This document shows, piece by piece, positions 8,854 through 17,341 of a DNA stretch of 64,000 nucleotides. Source of the stretch: Deltaproteobacteria bacterium. Lineage in GTDB: Bacteria > Myxococcota_A > Polyangia > Polyangiales > Polyangiaceae. Every line of letters begins with the position of its first letter. Position 1 is the stretch's first letter. Below the pieces are notes generated by a model. It was not told the DNA's origin, searched no databases, and saw only the letters and a list, made by a program, of their open reading frames with translations. Location of the stretch: the NCBI GenBank assembly GCA_016218915.1, contig JACRCQ010000074.1:236148-300147 (forward strand), read 5' to 3'. Made by a program: the position numbers and the translations under genes.

Positions 8854-8936
8854 CCCGGCCTTGCCCGCCCTCCCTCGAAGGGCTCAAGTCCCTCGCTATC
8901 GTGTCGTTTCAAGAGTCGCAAACCTCGAGGTCCCGC

Positions 8937-9998
8937 ATGGCGACGACCACCTCCATCCGTGTGCTTTGCGTCGACGACGACCCATCCCTGCTGCGACTCT
9001 GGTCCATGGGGTTGGGTGCGGCCGGAATGCGCGTGCATTCAGAGTGCGAATCCGAGTCGGCCCTGCGTGCGATCGATACGCAGGCGTTCGACGTGGTGCT
9101 CTGCGACTACCGGATGCCAGGGCTGGACGGGATCGACGTGCTGGCGCACGCGCGCGACAAGCAGCCCGACGCAGTTTGCGTCATGATCTCCGCCCAGAGC
9201 GACTTCGACATGGCGATGCAGGCCGTCAACCGCGTCGGAGTATTTCGCCTCCTGGCCAAGCCCGTCCGGATCCACGACTTGCGGGAGGCGATCCACCTGG
9301 CCGCGCAGTCTTCTCGCCTCTACGCCGAGAACCGCAGGCTCACCGCTGCGCTCGCTGAACGCAATGCCATTCTGGAGCAGATGAACGCGGAGCTCGAAGC
9401 CCGGGTCGCAGCCCAGGCCATGCGTGCCGTGTGCACCCTGCTTCACACGCTGGGGCTGTGGAGCGAGGACCATCAGCGTGACGCCACGCTGACCACGCAA
9501 CTCGCCCTGCGTCTGAGCGAGCGCATGGGGCTGGATGCGGAGCACAGGGCAGCGATCGAGCTCGGGGCCCCCCTGCACGACATCGGGATGCTCGCAGTAC
9601 CTCGCAGCCTGCTGGTGTATCCGGGCTCGCTCGATCCGGACTCGGAGGAAGAGGTCCGCAAGCACGTGAGCATGGGAAGCTTGCTGGTGCGCGGGCTCGG
9701 GCTCGCACAGGATGCGCAGCGCGTCGTGGAGGACCATCACGAGCACTGGGACGGCTCCGGGTATCCCAGGGGGCTGTCCGGAGAGGACATCTACATCGGT
9801 GCACGCGTGGTGGCGGTGTGCGACAGCTACGTCGCCTTGCGAAGCGTCGGCCCTCGCCGCAACCCGGTCTCCCACTCGATGGCGCTGCTCGACGTCAAGC
9901 AATGGTCCGGGAGCCGCTTCGATCCGTCAGTGGTCACCGCGCTTTGCGGGCTGAGCCACGCGGAAGCGGAAGCAGCCCTGATCACGCTCCAGGGCTGA
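8937..9998 (+). CDS. Response regulator with degenerate HD-GYP domain
   Basis: The N-terminal receiver domain has VDDD and the phosphoacceptor Asp in VLCDYRMPGLDG. It is followed by a coiled linker and an HD-GYP-like domain. LHDIGMLAVP has Met where HDxGK enzymes have Lys. DHHEHWDGSGYPRG keeps the GYP element, but the later DxFDALxxxRpY segment has become DSYVALRSVGPRR. C-di-GMP hydrolysis is therefore doubtful and a binding or regulatory role is possible. The ATG at 8937 has GAGG 6 nt upstream; a GTG at 8901 is an alternative. It follows neuC by 83 nt and precedes an HDOD protein and a hybrid kinase. Confidence 0.82.
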   Translation: MATTTSIRVLCVDDDPSLLRLWSMGLGAAGMRVHSECESESALRAIDTQAFDVVLCDYRMPGLDGIDVLAHARDKQPDAVCVMISAQSDFDMAMQAVNRVGVFRLLAKPVRIHDLREAIHLAAQSSRLYAENRRLTAALAERNAILEQMNAELEARVAAQAMRAVCTLLHTLGLWSEDHQRDATLTTQLALRLSERMGLDAEHRAAIELGAPLHDIGMLAVPRSLLVYPGSLDPDSEEEVRKHVSMGSLLVRGLGLAQDAQRVVEDHHEHWDGSGYPRGLSGEDIYIGARVVAVCDSYVALRSVGPRRNPVSHSMALLDVKQWSGSRFDPSVVTALCGLSHAEAEAALITLQG

Positions 9999-10069
9999 CG
10001 CCACTTTTTCCTCCATCTTCAGCGTTCAGAGCCGTTCAACAGCAAAGCAGACAGTTGATCGGCAAATCC

Positions 10070-10936
10070 ATGATCGATCTTGCACTCAAGCGGAGCATTC
10101 TCGAGCTTCGGGACCTTCCCACTCTTCCCGAGGTGGTCACGAGAATCGTGCGAACCATAGAGGACGGTGCTTCATCGGCCGCGGACGTCTGCGCGGTTCT
10201 CGAGATGGACCACGCGATTTCAGCTCGGGTTCTGCGGCTCGCCAATTCCGCATTCTACGGCTTGTCTCGCAACATCGGGACCATGCGCCGGGCCGTGGTC
10301 GTCATCGGATTCGAGGGAGTGCGCCTGCTGGCCATGGCGACTTCGGTCTATGACGCGCTCGGACATTGCAGACAGGCGGTGCTCGATCCGCGGGACTTCT
10401 GGATGCATTCGTTCGGAGCAGCGCGCGCAGCGCTGCTGATCTCCAAGCGGGCGCGCATGCAGGAGTGTCCGGAGACGCACTTCACGGCCGGGCTGCTGCA
10501 CGACTTCGGGAAGTACATCCTGGCTCTCGCCTTCAAGCAGCGATATGTCGAAGTCCTCGAGACGGCGAGGCAAACGGGAGCACCCCTGTGTGCGGTGGAA
10601 CGCTCAACTTTGCATACGACGCACGGCGAGGTAGGGGCCTTTGTCGCGCGACGGTGGCAGTTCCCCGAGAGGCTCGCGGAGACGACAGCGATGGTGGAAG
10701 GCTACCGTTCGTGCACGAGCGGACTACGGCGCGATGTCTACGTCGTAGCCATGGCCGACCAACTCTCCTGCCTGGCGGGCTTCGGCCTCGCCGGCGAGAG
10801 CTCTCCTGCCACAGTCGATCCGTGGCTCCTCGGCGCCCTGGGGTTGGACCAGGTAGAGATGGCGCAGCTGCTCGAAGAGCTGCACGCGGTACGCGATGAC
10901 ACCGAGTGTCTGCTCGAGCAGATGAGGGAGGGTTGA
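10070..10936 (+). CDS. HDOD domain protein
   Basis: HDOD domains are noncatalytic relatives of HD phosphohydrolases found in signalling proteins. The 288-residue protein begins with the usual entry LRDLPTLPEVVTRIV, then EMDHAISARVLRLANSAFYG, IGFEGVRLLA and TAGLLHDFGKYI. No extra output domain is visible. It ends 3 nt before the hybrid kinase gene, so the two are probably co-translated. No strong ribosome binding site precedes the ATG. Confidence 0.88.
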   Translation: MIDLALKRSILELRDLPTLPEVVTRIVRTIEDGASSAADVCAVLEMDHAISARVLRLANSAFYGLSRNIGTMRRAVVVIGFEGVRLLAMATSVYDALGHCRQAVLDPRDFWMHSFGAARAALLISKRARMQECPETHFTAGLLHDFGKYILALAFKQRYVEVLETARQTGAPLCAVERSTLHTTHGEVGAFVARRWQFPERLAETTAMVEGYRSCTSGLRRDVYVVAMADQLSCLAGFGLAGESSPATVDPWLLGALGLDQVEMAQLLEELHAVRDDTECLLEQMREG

Positions 10937-10939
10937 GCC

Positions 10940-13117
10940 ATGCCGGACGTTCCGCAGCAGTCGTGGGCTCAACCTGCGCGCCCGTACGCAATCGCGCTGC
11001 GCGACATGGCCGGCCGCTACGAGGAGCTCGTCCGCGGGCTTTCGATCCTCAAGCAGATCGACTCGCTGGATGATCCGCAGCGTCCCTTGCGGGACATCTG
11101 CATCCGGTTGCTGCAGACCATCACGCAGAACCTGCTGGCGGACAACGGCTCTCTGATGATGCTCGACGCCCGCGGCGAGCATCTGGAGTTGTGGGCAGCC
11201 ACCGGCTTTCTCGAAGAAGAGGCCACCTGGATCGTGGACCAGGGGTCGCACACGAAGTTCCGGGTCGGCGAAGGATTCGCCGGCAGAGCGGTGGAGACAG
11301 GCCAGCCCATCAGCTCCGAGGACGTGACCGGAAGCGTGGACTTCCTCCCGCAACCAGGATCGCGCGTCGTGATTCGCTCGCTGATGTGTTTTCCTCTCGT
11401 CGTCGAGGGCCGCCCCATCGGCGTCATCAACCTGAGCCGCTCCGCTCCGCCTCCCTTCGGCCGTGACGTCGAGTGCATGATGGGCCTGGTAGCCGAGCGC
11501 TGTGCAAGGCTCCTCGCCAGCCATCGAGTCCATGCGGCCCGTCGCGAAAGCGAAGCGTACCATCAGCTCGTGTGCGAGAATGCGGGCGACGGAATCCTCG
11601 TATTCGACGCATCCGGCAAGCTCGTCACGGCCAACGCGGTCGCAGCGAAGCTGCTGGAGTCACCCCTGGAAGGGCTCCTGGATGGGAGTCAGTCCTGCAC
11701 GCAGCACGTGGTGCTGGAAGACCTGCCGGGGCTGCTCGCGAGCCGGACCGGAGAGCTGGCAGCTTCGGAGCCTCGGACGGTCGAGTACCGGATTGCCACC
11801 CTGTCCGGGGTCGCCCGTCATCTCGAGGAGCGCAGCTCGGCCGTGCTCGATCCCCAGGGTAGGCTCCTTCGCCGCGTGTGCGTCGTCCGGGACAGCACCG
11901 AGCGCAAGCGCGCTGAGGAATCGCGCCAGCTGCTCGAGGTGCAGCTCTATCACGCGCAGAAGATGGAGGCGCTCGGAGAGCTCGCCGGCGGCGTTACGCA
12001 CGACTTCAACAATCTGCTCACGGGAATCCTGGGGAGCGCCGGATTGGCCCGTACCACCAACGACATTGCGGAGCTGCGGGAGCTGCTGGGCGACATCGAG
12101 ACAGCTGCGGGACGTGCTTCCGCTCTGACGCGGCAGCTTCTGAGCATGAGCCGTCGCGCCTTGCCCGCGCGACGCCCCGTCGACGTAGCGGCATTGCTCC
12201 GCGAGGTCGCGGGCGTCATTCGCAACACCTTCGACCGCAGGATCCGGATCGCCGTCGACAGCGACAGCGAGGTCGGCCTGGCCCTGGCGGATTCTGGGCA
12301 GATTCACCAGATGCTCCTCAACCTATGCGTCAATGCCCGCGACTCGCTCCTGGAGAAGTCCTGCGCCACAGGCAACGACGATCTGTCGGTCTCGCTGCAC
12401 GCCGGCAATGCCAGGATTGACGAGGCCTACTGCAGCGCGCACATCGAGGCCACTCCGGGTGACTACGTGCGAATCGACGTTGCGGACACCGGCTCGGGGA
12501 TCCCCGCGGAAGCCCAGGCGCGAATCTTCGAGCCCTTCTTCACGACCAAAGGAGAGACCGGCGGCACCGGCCTCGGCCTGGCGATCGTATACGGCATCAT
12601 CAAGCAGCACAGCGGCTGGATCGTGCTCGATTCCGAGCCCGGGCTGGGCACCACCTTCCGCGTCTTCCTGCCCGTCGCCCCGAGCGAGTCCGTGGCCTCG
12701 ATCGTGCCCCCTACCTTCAAGGTCAGCGGCGGCAGCGAGACCATACTGCTGGTCGACGACGACGAGGTCGTGCGGAAGCTCGCGAGGAGAGTCCTCGTCC
12801 GGCTCGGCTACACGGTTCTGATGGCCAACGACGGTCTGGAATGCCTCGAGACCTACGAGCGCGAAGCTGGGAGAATCGACGCGATCATCCTGGACCTGTG
12901 CATGCCGCGGATGTCCGGGGAGGAAGTCCTCAAGCGCATCCTCGCAAACCATCCTGATGCCCGTATCATCGTGTCGAGCGGACACACCCAGAGGGAAGCC
13001 GCAGAGCTGGAGCTACCCCAGCGACCTGCCGGCTACCTTACCAAGCCGTACTCGCATGCGCAGATGGCGACAGTGCTGCGTCGCGTGCTGGACGGCAGGA
13101 TGCAGGAGGACGGCTGA
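10940..13117 (+). CDS. Hybrid histidine kinase (GAF-PAS-HisKA-HATPase-REC)
   Basis: The 725-residue protein has no membrane segment, so it is likely cytosolic. A GAF domain (about 45-200) is followed by a PAS-like domain (about 210-320), HisKA with GGVTHDFNNLLTG, an ATPase domain with LCVNARDSL, DTGSGIP and GGTGLGLAIVYGI, and a C-terminal receiver with ILLVDDDE and the acceptor Asp in IILDLCMPRMSG. GGAGGG precedes the start. It is convergent with the FGE-like lipoprotein gene, with only 13 nt between the two stops. Its signal and partner are unknown; the neighbouring HDOD and HD-GYP-like proteins are candidates. Confidence 0.93.
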   Translation: MPDVPQQSWAQPARPYAIALRDMAGRYEELVRGLSILKQIDSLDDPQRPLRDICIRLLQTITQNLLADNGSLMMLDARGEHLELWAATGFLEEEATWIVDQGSHTKFRVGEGFAGRAVETGQPISSEDVTGSVDFLPQPGSRVVIRSLMCFPLVVEGRPIGVINLSRSAPPPFGRDVECMMGLVAERCARLLASHRVHAARRESEAYHQLVCENAGDGILVFDASGKLVTANAVAAKLLESPLEGLLDGSQSCTQHVVLEDLPGLLASRTGELAASEPRTVEYRIATLSGVARHLEERSSAVLDPQGRLLRRVCVVRDSTERKRAEESRQLLEVQLYHAQKMEALGELAGGVTHDFNNLLTGILGSAGLARTTNDIAELRELLGDIETAAGRASALTRQLLSMSRRALPARRPVDVAALLREVAGVIRNTFDRRIRIAVDSDSEVGLALADSGQIHQMLLNLCVNARDSLLEKSCATGNDDLSVSLHAGNARIDEAYCSAHIEATPGDYVRIDVADTGSGIPAEAQARIFEPFFTTKGETGGTGLGLAIVYGIIKQHSGWIVLDSEPGLGTTFRVFLPVAPSESVASIVPPTFKVSGGSETILLVDDDEVVRKLARRVLVRLGYTVLMANDGLECLETYEREAGRIDAIILDLCMPRMSGEEVLKRILANHPDARIIVSSGHTQREAAELELPQRPAGYLTKPYSHAQMATVLRRVLDGRMQEDG

Positions 13118-13130
13118 CTGGATTGGATGG

Positions 13131-14132
13131 CTAGCGCCCCTGAGCCCGGACGCAACGGAAGCCCACCGGGCCGCGCATGTCCGCCGGGGCGGTGGCTCGC
13201 GCGTAGCCGTAGCCATACACGAGACCGCTCGCCCAAGACCCACCCCTCACGATCTTCATGGCGCCGCTCTTCGGGCCCTTCGGATCGGTCGTGGGGCCGG
13301 GCGCGTAGGAGCCCGCGTAGTCGGCAACCCATTCTGCGACATTGCCGATGATGTCGAACACGACGCGCATGGGATCCGCAGGTGGCACGGAGCCCACCGG
13401 TCGAGGCTGGCCTCCCACGTACTGCGCGCACGGACCTCCGCTGTACCCGCCGAGCACAGCCCGGCTGCAGGCGAAGTCCTCTCCCCACGGAAAGACGGAC
13501 GCCCCCGGTCCGCGCGCCGCATATTCCCACTGCGCCTCCGTGGGCAGCGTTCGGCCTCCGTCCCAGGCGCAGAAGCCGCTGGCTTCCTCCCAGGTGATGC
13601 CGATGATCGGCAACGCGTCCGATGCTCCCGCTGAGGAGCTCCAGGTGCTGGTCGCGCCGGTAGGAGGGGCAACGCAGAGCCCGGCCTGCACGCAGGCGCG
13701 AAACCTGCCCACCGTGACCTCGTACGTGTCAATCACGAAGCGCGAGAGCGACACTTGATGTGCAGGCGTGTGGTCCGCAAAGGCCTCCCCGAGATTGGGG
13801 CTGTCGCTTCCCATGGAGAACGAGCCTGCTTCGATGCAGGTCTCTCCCGCGTAGAAGTCGGCGTCCGATGCCCGCAGCATGCCACACGGGCTTTCGACCA
13901 TCACTCCTGCAGCCGCGTCCAGCACCGCCGCTGATGCGTCGCCCGTCTTGCCTGGCCCGGACTCCTTGGCGTCGGAAGCATCCGGATGCGAGAAAGCGTC
14001 CGGCGGCGCGGCATCGGCTCCCACGCTGGACCCAGCGGTCGGCTCGAACGGGGCTCCGCCGCAACCAGCACCGATCGCAAAGACGGGTAGAAGCGAAGCC
14101 AGGGCAGCACGTGAGCGTGGATTCGCGGTCAT
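13131..14132 (-). CDS. Lipoprotein with formylglycine-generating-enzyme-like (SUMF1) domain
   Basis: The 333-residue protein has a lipoprotein signal ending IGAGC (Cys about 24) and a low-complexity Ala/Asp/Pro linker to about residue 75. A full FGE-sulfatase fold follows: FSMGSDSPN, YEVTVGRF, TWEEASGFC, LPTEAQWEYAARG, GNVAEWVADY, IVRGGSWASG and GFRCVR. Many proteins with this fold are not sulfatase activators, and no sulfatase is nearby. Its start overlaps the methyltransferase-TPR stop by ATGA, making it the last gene of the fliD-fliS unit. It may act at the cell envelope on filament or glycan assembly, but that is inference. Such lipoproteins are common in Myxococcota. Confidence 0.85.
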   Translation of the reverse strand: MTANPRSRAALASLLPVFAIGAGCGGAPFEPTAGSSVGADAAPPDAFSHPDASDAKESGPGKTGDASAAVLDAAAGVMVESPCGMLRASDADFYAGETCIEAGSFSMGSDSPNLGEAFADHTPAHQVSLSRFVIDTYEVTVGRFRACVQAGLCVAPPTGATSTWSSSAGASDALPIIGITWEEASGFCAWDGGRTLPTEAQWEYAARGPGASVFPWGEDFACSRAVLGGYSGGPCAQYVGGQPRPVGSVPPADPMRVVFDIIGNVAEWVADYAGSYAPGPTTDPKGPKSGAMKIVRGGSWASGLVYGYGYARATAPADMRGPVGFRCVRAQGR

Positions 14133-15490
14133 GGCTGCACCGATTCCGCGGTCGGGGTGGAGGCGAGCTGTCGGCCCATGAGCTCGACCTCGGGGTGGTC
14201 CGGGGCGAGCGCGCGCGCCACGCCGAACTCCAGCCGGGCATCTGCGAGGCGGCCGGCCATCGCAAGGGTGCGAGCCAGCTCCATGTGCACCAGCAGGGCA
14301 TCGTTATCGTCGTATTGCCGCACCCGCTCGAGGGCCTGTATGGCGGACGCTCGGTCGTCGCACGCCGAGGCGGCGCGGGCGTAGCCCGTGGCGACTGCTG
14401 CATTGTCCGGCACGAGATTGCAGGCTCGGCGCCAGCTGGCTGCAGCGCCGGATGTCCCTAGCTTCTCCGCGGCCTGGGCAGCGACGCAGGCGGCGCCGGG
14501 GTCAGCAGGATCCAGGGACAGCGCGATCTCGGCCAGCTCCAGGGCCTGCGACGTGTCGCCGATGGCGAGATTGAGCTGGGCGAGCCCAGCGAGAGGACGC
14601 GGGTCCGAAGAATCGAGCCTTCGTGCCAGCATCCAGTACTCGCACGCAGCATCGCCCTGGTTGCAGGCGAAGTGCAGCTCTGCCATGCCGATGGTTGCTT
14701 CGAGCCGCACGGCGGGCACCTTGGAGCTCAATCCGCGCTCGTAGGCGGCGACCGCGGCGACCGCGTCTCCGGCCTCGACCGCTCTCGCTGCTTGCAGCAA
14801 GGCGTCGTGGTGATCGTCGGCTTGTCGGCTGGCAATGCAACCCTGGAAGCTGCCTGCGGCCAGCACCCATTCCTCGACATGGAATCCGGCGGCTTCCAGC
14901 AGGCGGTGCAAGGACTTCTGGGAGAAGGCGCGTCGGAGCGGCGCACGCAGCGATTGGGACGGATACGCGGACGGCTCGCAGACCGCCAGCCGTCCGCCGT
15001 CTGCGAGCATTCCATGCAGGGCGCGAAGAGCGGAGAATGGCTGGGCCAGGTGCCCGAGCACGTCGACGACGAAGATGGAGTCGAATACGCCGCGCTCGCC
15101 CGGGGCTTCGAGGTCGCCCTTGAGCAACTCGGCGCCGGAGCAGTACTGGCGTGCGAATTCGATGGCGGCGGCGCTCTTGTCGAGGCCGACGACGCGCTGG
15201 TAGTGGGTGAGCAGATCAGGCAGCCCGGTGCCGGCACCACACCCAGCATCGAGGGCGCGGCACCCGACGGGCATGCGGGAGAGCAGAAGCCTGTAGAGTG
15301 CAGAGGTCGGCGGAGCGGGGGATGCGAGTCCGGGATAGCCGCGAGCGCGGGTCCGCTCCGCTACCAGGCTCTTGCCTGATGGGAACTGAGCCCACACCGC
15401 ACTGCCATCGACCGCGTCCGCGAACACGGGGTTCTGCTGGGCCGTGGGGCGGTCTTCGCCCCCGGTTGGGAAGGCTGGAGCCGGAATCAT
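14129..15490 (-). CDS. SAM-dependent methyltransferase fused to TPR-like repeats
   Basis: The 453-residue protein has a class I methyltransferase domain in its first half: RALDAGCGAGTGLPDLL (motif I), VVGLDKSAAAIEFA, FDSIFVVDVLGHL and DGGRLAVCEP. The second half is helical TPR-like repeats such as QALELAEIALSLDPADPG and ALEQRVRQY-type units ending near HPEVELMGRQ. The ATG at 15490 overlaps the fliS stop by ATGA. Sitting between fliS and the FGE-like lipoprotein, it is a candidate flagellin or flagellar-glycan methyltransferase; the substrate is not shown by sequence. The TPR part may dock partner proteins. Confidence 0.82.
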   Translation of the reverse strand: MIPAPAFPTGGEDRPTAQQNPVFADAVDGSAVWAQFPSGKSLVAERTRARGYPGLASPAPPTSALYRLLLSRMPVGCRALDAGCGAGTGLPDLLTHYQRVVGLDKSAAAIEFARQYCSGAELLKGDLEAPGERGVFDSIFVVDVLGHLAQPFSALRALHGMLADGGRLAVCEPSAYPSQSLRAPLRRAFSQKSLHRLLEAAGFHVEEWVLAAGSFQGCIASRQADDHHDALLQAARAVEAGDAVAAVAAYERGLSSKVPAVRLEATIGMAELHFACNQGDAACEYWMLARRLDSSDPRPLAGLAQLNLAIGDTSQALELAEIALSLDPADPGAACVAAQAAEKLGTSGAAASWRRACNLVPDNAAVATGYARAASACDDRASAIQALERVRQYDDNDALLVHMELARTLAMAGRLADARLEFGVARALAPDHPEVELMGRQLASTPTAESVQP

Positions 15491-15879
15491 GGAGCCGGCC
15501 GTTCGTGGCGCGTGGCTCGGACGACGGTCGTGAAGGCCTCGCGTACGGGCGTCATGACGCGCAGTACCTCGTCGAGGGCTGACGGGTCGTTGTGCCGGTT
15601 GGCATACACGATCTTGTCCAGGCAAAAGCCATAGACCCCCTCCAGGTTCCTGCAGAGATCGGGTGCCTGGGCGTGGTCGAGTGAAACGTAGAGCTCGGAC
15701 AGGATAGCGTGGGCGCGACATATGGCCTCCCCCGCGGGCGCGCGGGCTCCATTCCGCAGCAGGTGGCGTCCCTGGTTCAGGAACTTGAAAAAGCCATCCA
15801 GCAGGGCAATCAGGAGCTCGCCGGGATTGGAAGTGCTGACCTGGACTGCCTGGTAGCGTGACGCCGCGTTCTCGAACAT
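15487..15879 (-). CDS. fliS: FliS flagellin export chaperone
   Basis: FliS binds the C-terminus of flagellin and prevents premature polymerisation. This 130-residue helical protein shows the family pattern YQAVQVSTSNPGELLIALLDG near the start, followed by AHAILSELYVSLD and the VYGFCLDKIVYANRHND segment. It follows fliD by 30 nt with GGAGAGG ahead of its ATG, and is translationally coupled to the methyltransferase gene. Confidence 0.92.
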   Translation of the reverse strand: MFENAASRYQAVQVSTSNPGELLIALLDGFFKFLNQGRHLLRNGARAPAGEAICRAHAILSELYVSLDHAQAPDLCRNLEGVYGFCLDKIVYANRHNDPSALDEVLRVMTPVREAFTTVVRATRHERPAP

Positions 15880-15909
15880 GGGCTATCCTCTCCACGCGGG
15901 GAGCGTTGC

Positions 15910-17262
15910 TCACCCGGTGATCTTGGACAGCTGCAGGATCAATGCCTGACTCTGGCTCACGCTCGTTTCCATGGCAGAGAAGCTCTTGCGGAGCATCGTG
16001 GCGTAGTTCTCGAGCCGGGCCTGCTCTGACGTGCACCAATCGTCGAGCTTCTTGGCCTGGCTGGTCCAATTGTTCTGCTGGTTGACGATCGGGCTGGTAT
16101 CGCCGGTGCTGAGCGCGGCAACCGCGGTCTGCAGCGCAGCCATTCGACCGGACAGCAGCGTCGCTGCGCCCGTCGGATCGGTCGCCAATGCAGCCGTGAG
16201 CTTCGTCGAATCGAGCTTCAGCGTCCCGTCTCGATTCAGGGTGATCCCAATCTGGCTGAGCATCTGGTACGTGCCTGAGCCCGAAGGCGTACCGAGGATC
16301 GATGCCATACGGCTGGTCACCGTGCGCAATCCGCTGTTGCCTGCGAGCAGGCTGTTGGATGCCGCGACGGTGCCGTACCCGGCCGCGGTGTGCACGGCCT
16401 GGATGGTGGAGTTGTACGCTGTCAGCACCGACGCGATCTTCAGCTGCAGAACCGAAGCCTCGGCACCCACGGTGACCGTGACCGGGTCCGCGGACTTGGC
16501 GTTGATCGTGAGTGTCACGCCCTTGACCAGATCGGAGATCGTATTGGTCGAGCGGGTCACCGTGAAGCCGTCGAGATTGAGGACGGCGTCGGTGGCTGCT
16601 ACCGTCTTGCCTCCGTCCGGCGTGGAGCCGTCGCCATTCAGATCCAGCGTCGTGCCCGACTCGGTGAGCGTCACCTTGTTGGCGCTGCCGGTGTCAACTC
16701 CCCGGATGAGCAATCGCGACTTGGTACCATCCTGGAAGACCGCGGCCGTGACCTTCACGCCAGCTGCGTTGATCTTGGCGGCAATCGACGTCAGGGAATC
16801 GGCAGCCGTGACCTGGATGGTCGTGTTGCCGGTGCCTACGGCGATGGTGAACGAGCCGGCCTGGCCCAAGGCCTGGGTGGCCGAGTCGAATCTGGAGGAG
16901 TAGGTACGCTGCTCTGCGGCGACCGAGGTCACGGTCATCGAGAGCGCTCCGCACATGGCGCCTGCGCCCGCGTTCGCGGTCACGGCTGAGGAGCTCGTGG
17001 TCGCCTTCAATCCCGTAGCCCCATCGACGGTGGACAGGGCAGAAAGTGCGCTCTGCAGGGAGGACAGACCGGAGCCGATGCTCGAGAGGGTCGAGACCGC
17101 AGCGCGCATGAGCGAGGCGCGATTCTGCTGGGCGGCTAGAACGGATGAGCTGGCGCTGACCAGGCCGGTGATGATGCCTTCGGTGTCGATGCCCGAAGCG
17201 AGCCCGCCGAGGTGAACGGTGCCTGTGTCGGAGATATTGCCTGAAATGGAGGAGGTCGCCAT
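15910..17262 (-). CDS. fliD: FliD filament cap protein
   Basis: FliD caps the filament and folds incoming flagellin. The 450-residue protein has the N-terminal FliD signature HLGGLASGIDTEGIITGLV and the long central variable region. Its C-terminal coiled coil (ENYATMLRKSFSAMETSVSQSQALILQL) ends in the usual hydrophobic tail. The gene lies downstream of the flagellins and beyond two hairpins that could limit read-through from them. Confidence 0.94.
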   Translation of the reverse strand: MATSSISGNISDTGTVHLGGLASGIDTEGIITGLVSASSSVLAAQQNRASLMRAAVSTLSSIGSGLSSLQSALSALSTVDGATGLKATTSSSAVTANAGAGAMCGALSMTVTSVAAEQRTYSSRFDSATQALGQAGSFTIAVGTGNTTIQVTAADSLTSIAAKINAAGVKVTAAVFQDGTKSRLLIRGVDTGSANKVTLTESGTTLDLNGDGSTPDGGKTVAATDAVLNLDGFTVTRSTNTISDLVKGVTLTINAKSADPVTVTVGAEASVLQLKIASVLTAYNSTIQAVHTAAGYGTVAASNSLLAGNSGLRTVTSRMASILGTPSGSGTYQMLSQIGITLNRDGTLKLDSTKLTAALATDPTGAATLLSGRMAALQTAVAALSTGDTSPIVNQQNNWTSQAKKLDDWCTSEQARLENYATMLRKSFSAMETSVSQSQALILQLSKITG

Positions 17263-17295
17263 GGCTCACGTTCCGCGTTTCGGGCTTTCAGGCGT

Positions 17296-17317
17296 GGGGG
17301 GCGGATGCCCGCCCCCC
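17296..17317 (-). terminator. Strong hairpin between fliC (downstream copy) and fliD
   Basis: A perfect 9-bp stem (GGGGGGCGG paired with CCGCCCCCC) closes a 4-nt loop, beginning 24 nt after the flagellin stop codon. No T-tract follows on the minus strand, so it may act as a partial terminator or as a 3' stabiliser of the abundant flagellin mRNA. Confidence 0.55.
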
Positions 17318-17320
17318 TCA

Positions 17321-17341
17321 GCAGAAGCCTGCGGCGTCTGC
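17321..17341 (-). terminator. Second hairpin touching the flagellin stop codon
   Basis: A 9-bp stem with one mismatch (GCAGACGCC against GGCTTCTGC on the minus strand) spans the end of the coding region. Together with the hairpin at 17296-17317 it forms a tandem structure directly after the flagellin gene. Confidence 0.35.

Noticed and set aside
15491..16069. N-terminal extension of the methyltransferase frame
   Set aside because: It runs through fliS and the end of fliD. The ATG at 15490 overlapping the fliS stop and the start of methyltransferase-type sequence fix a shorter protein.
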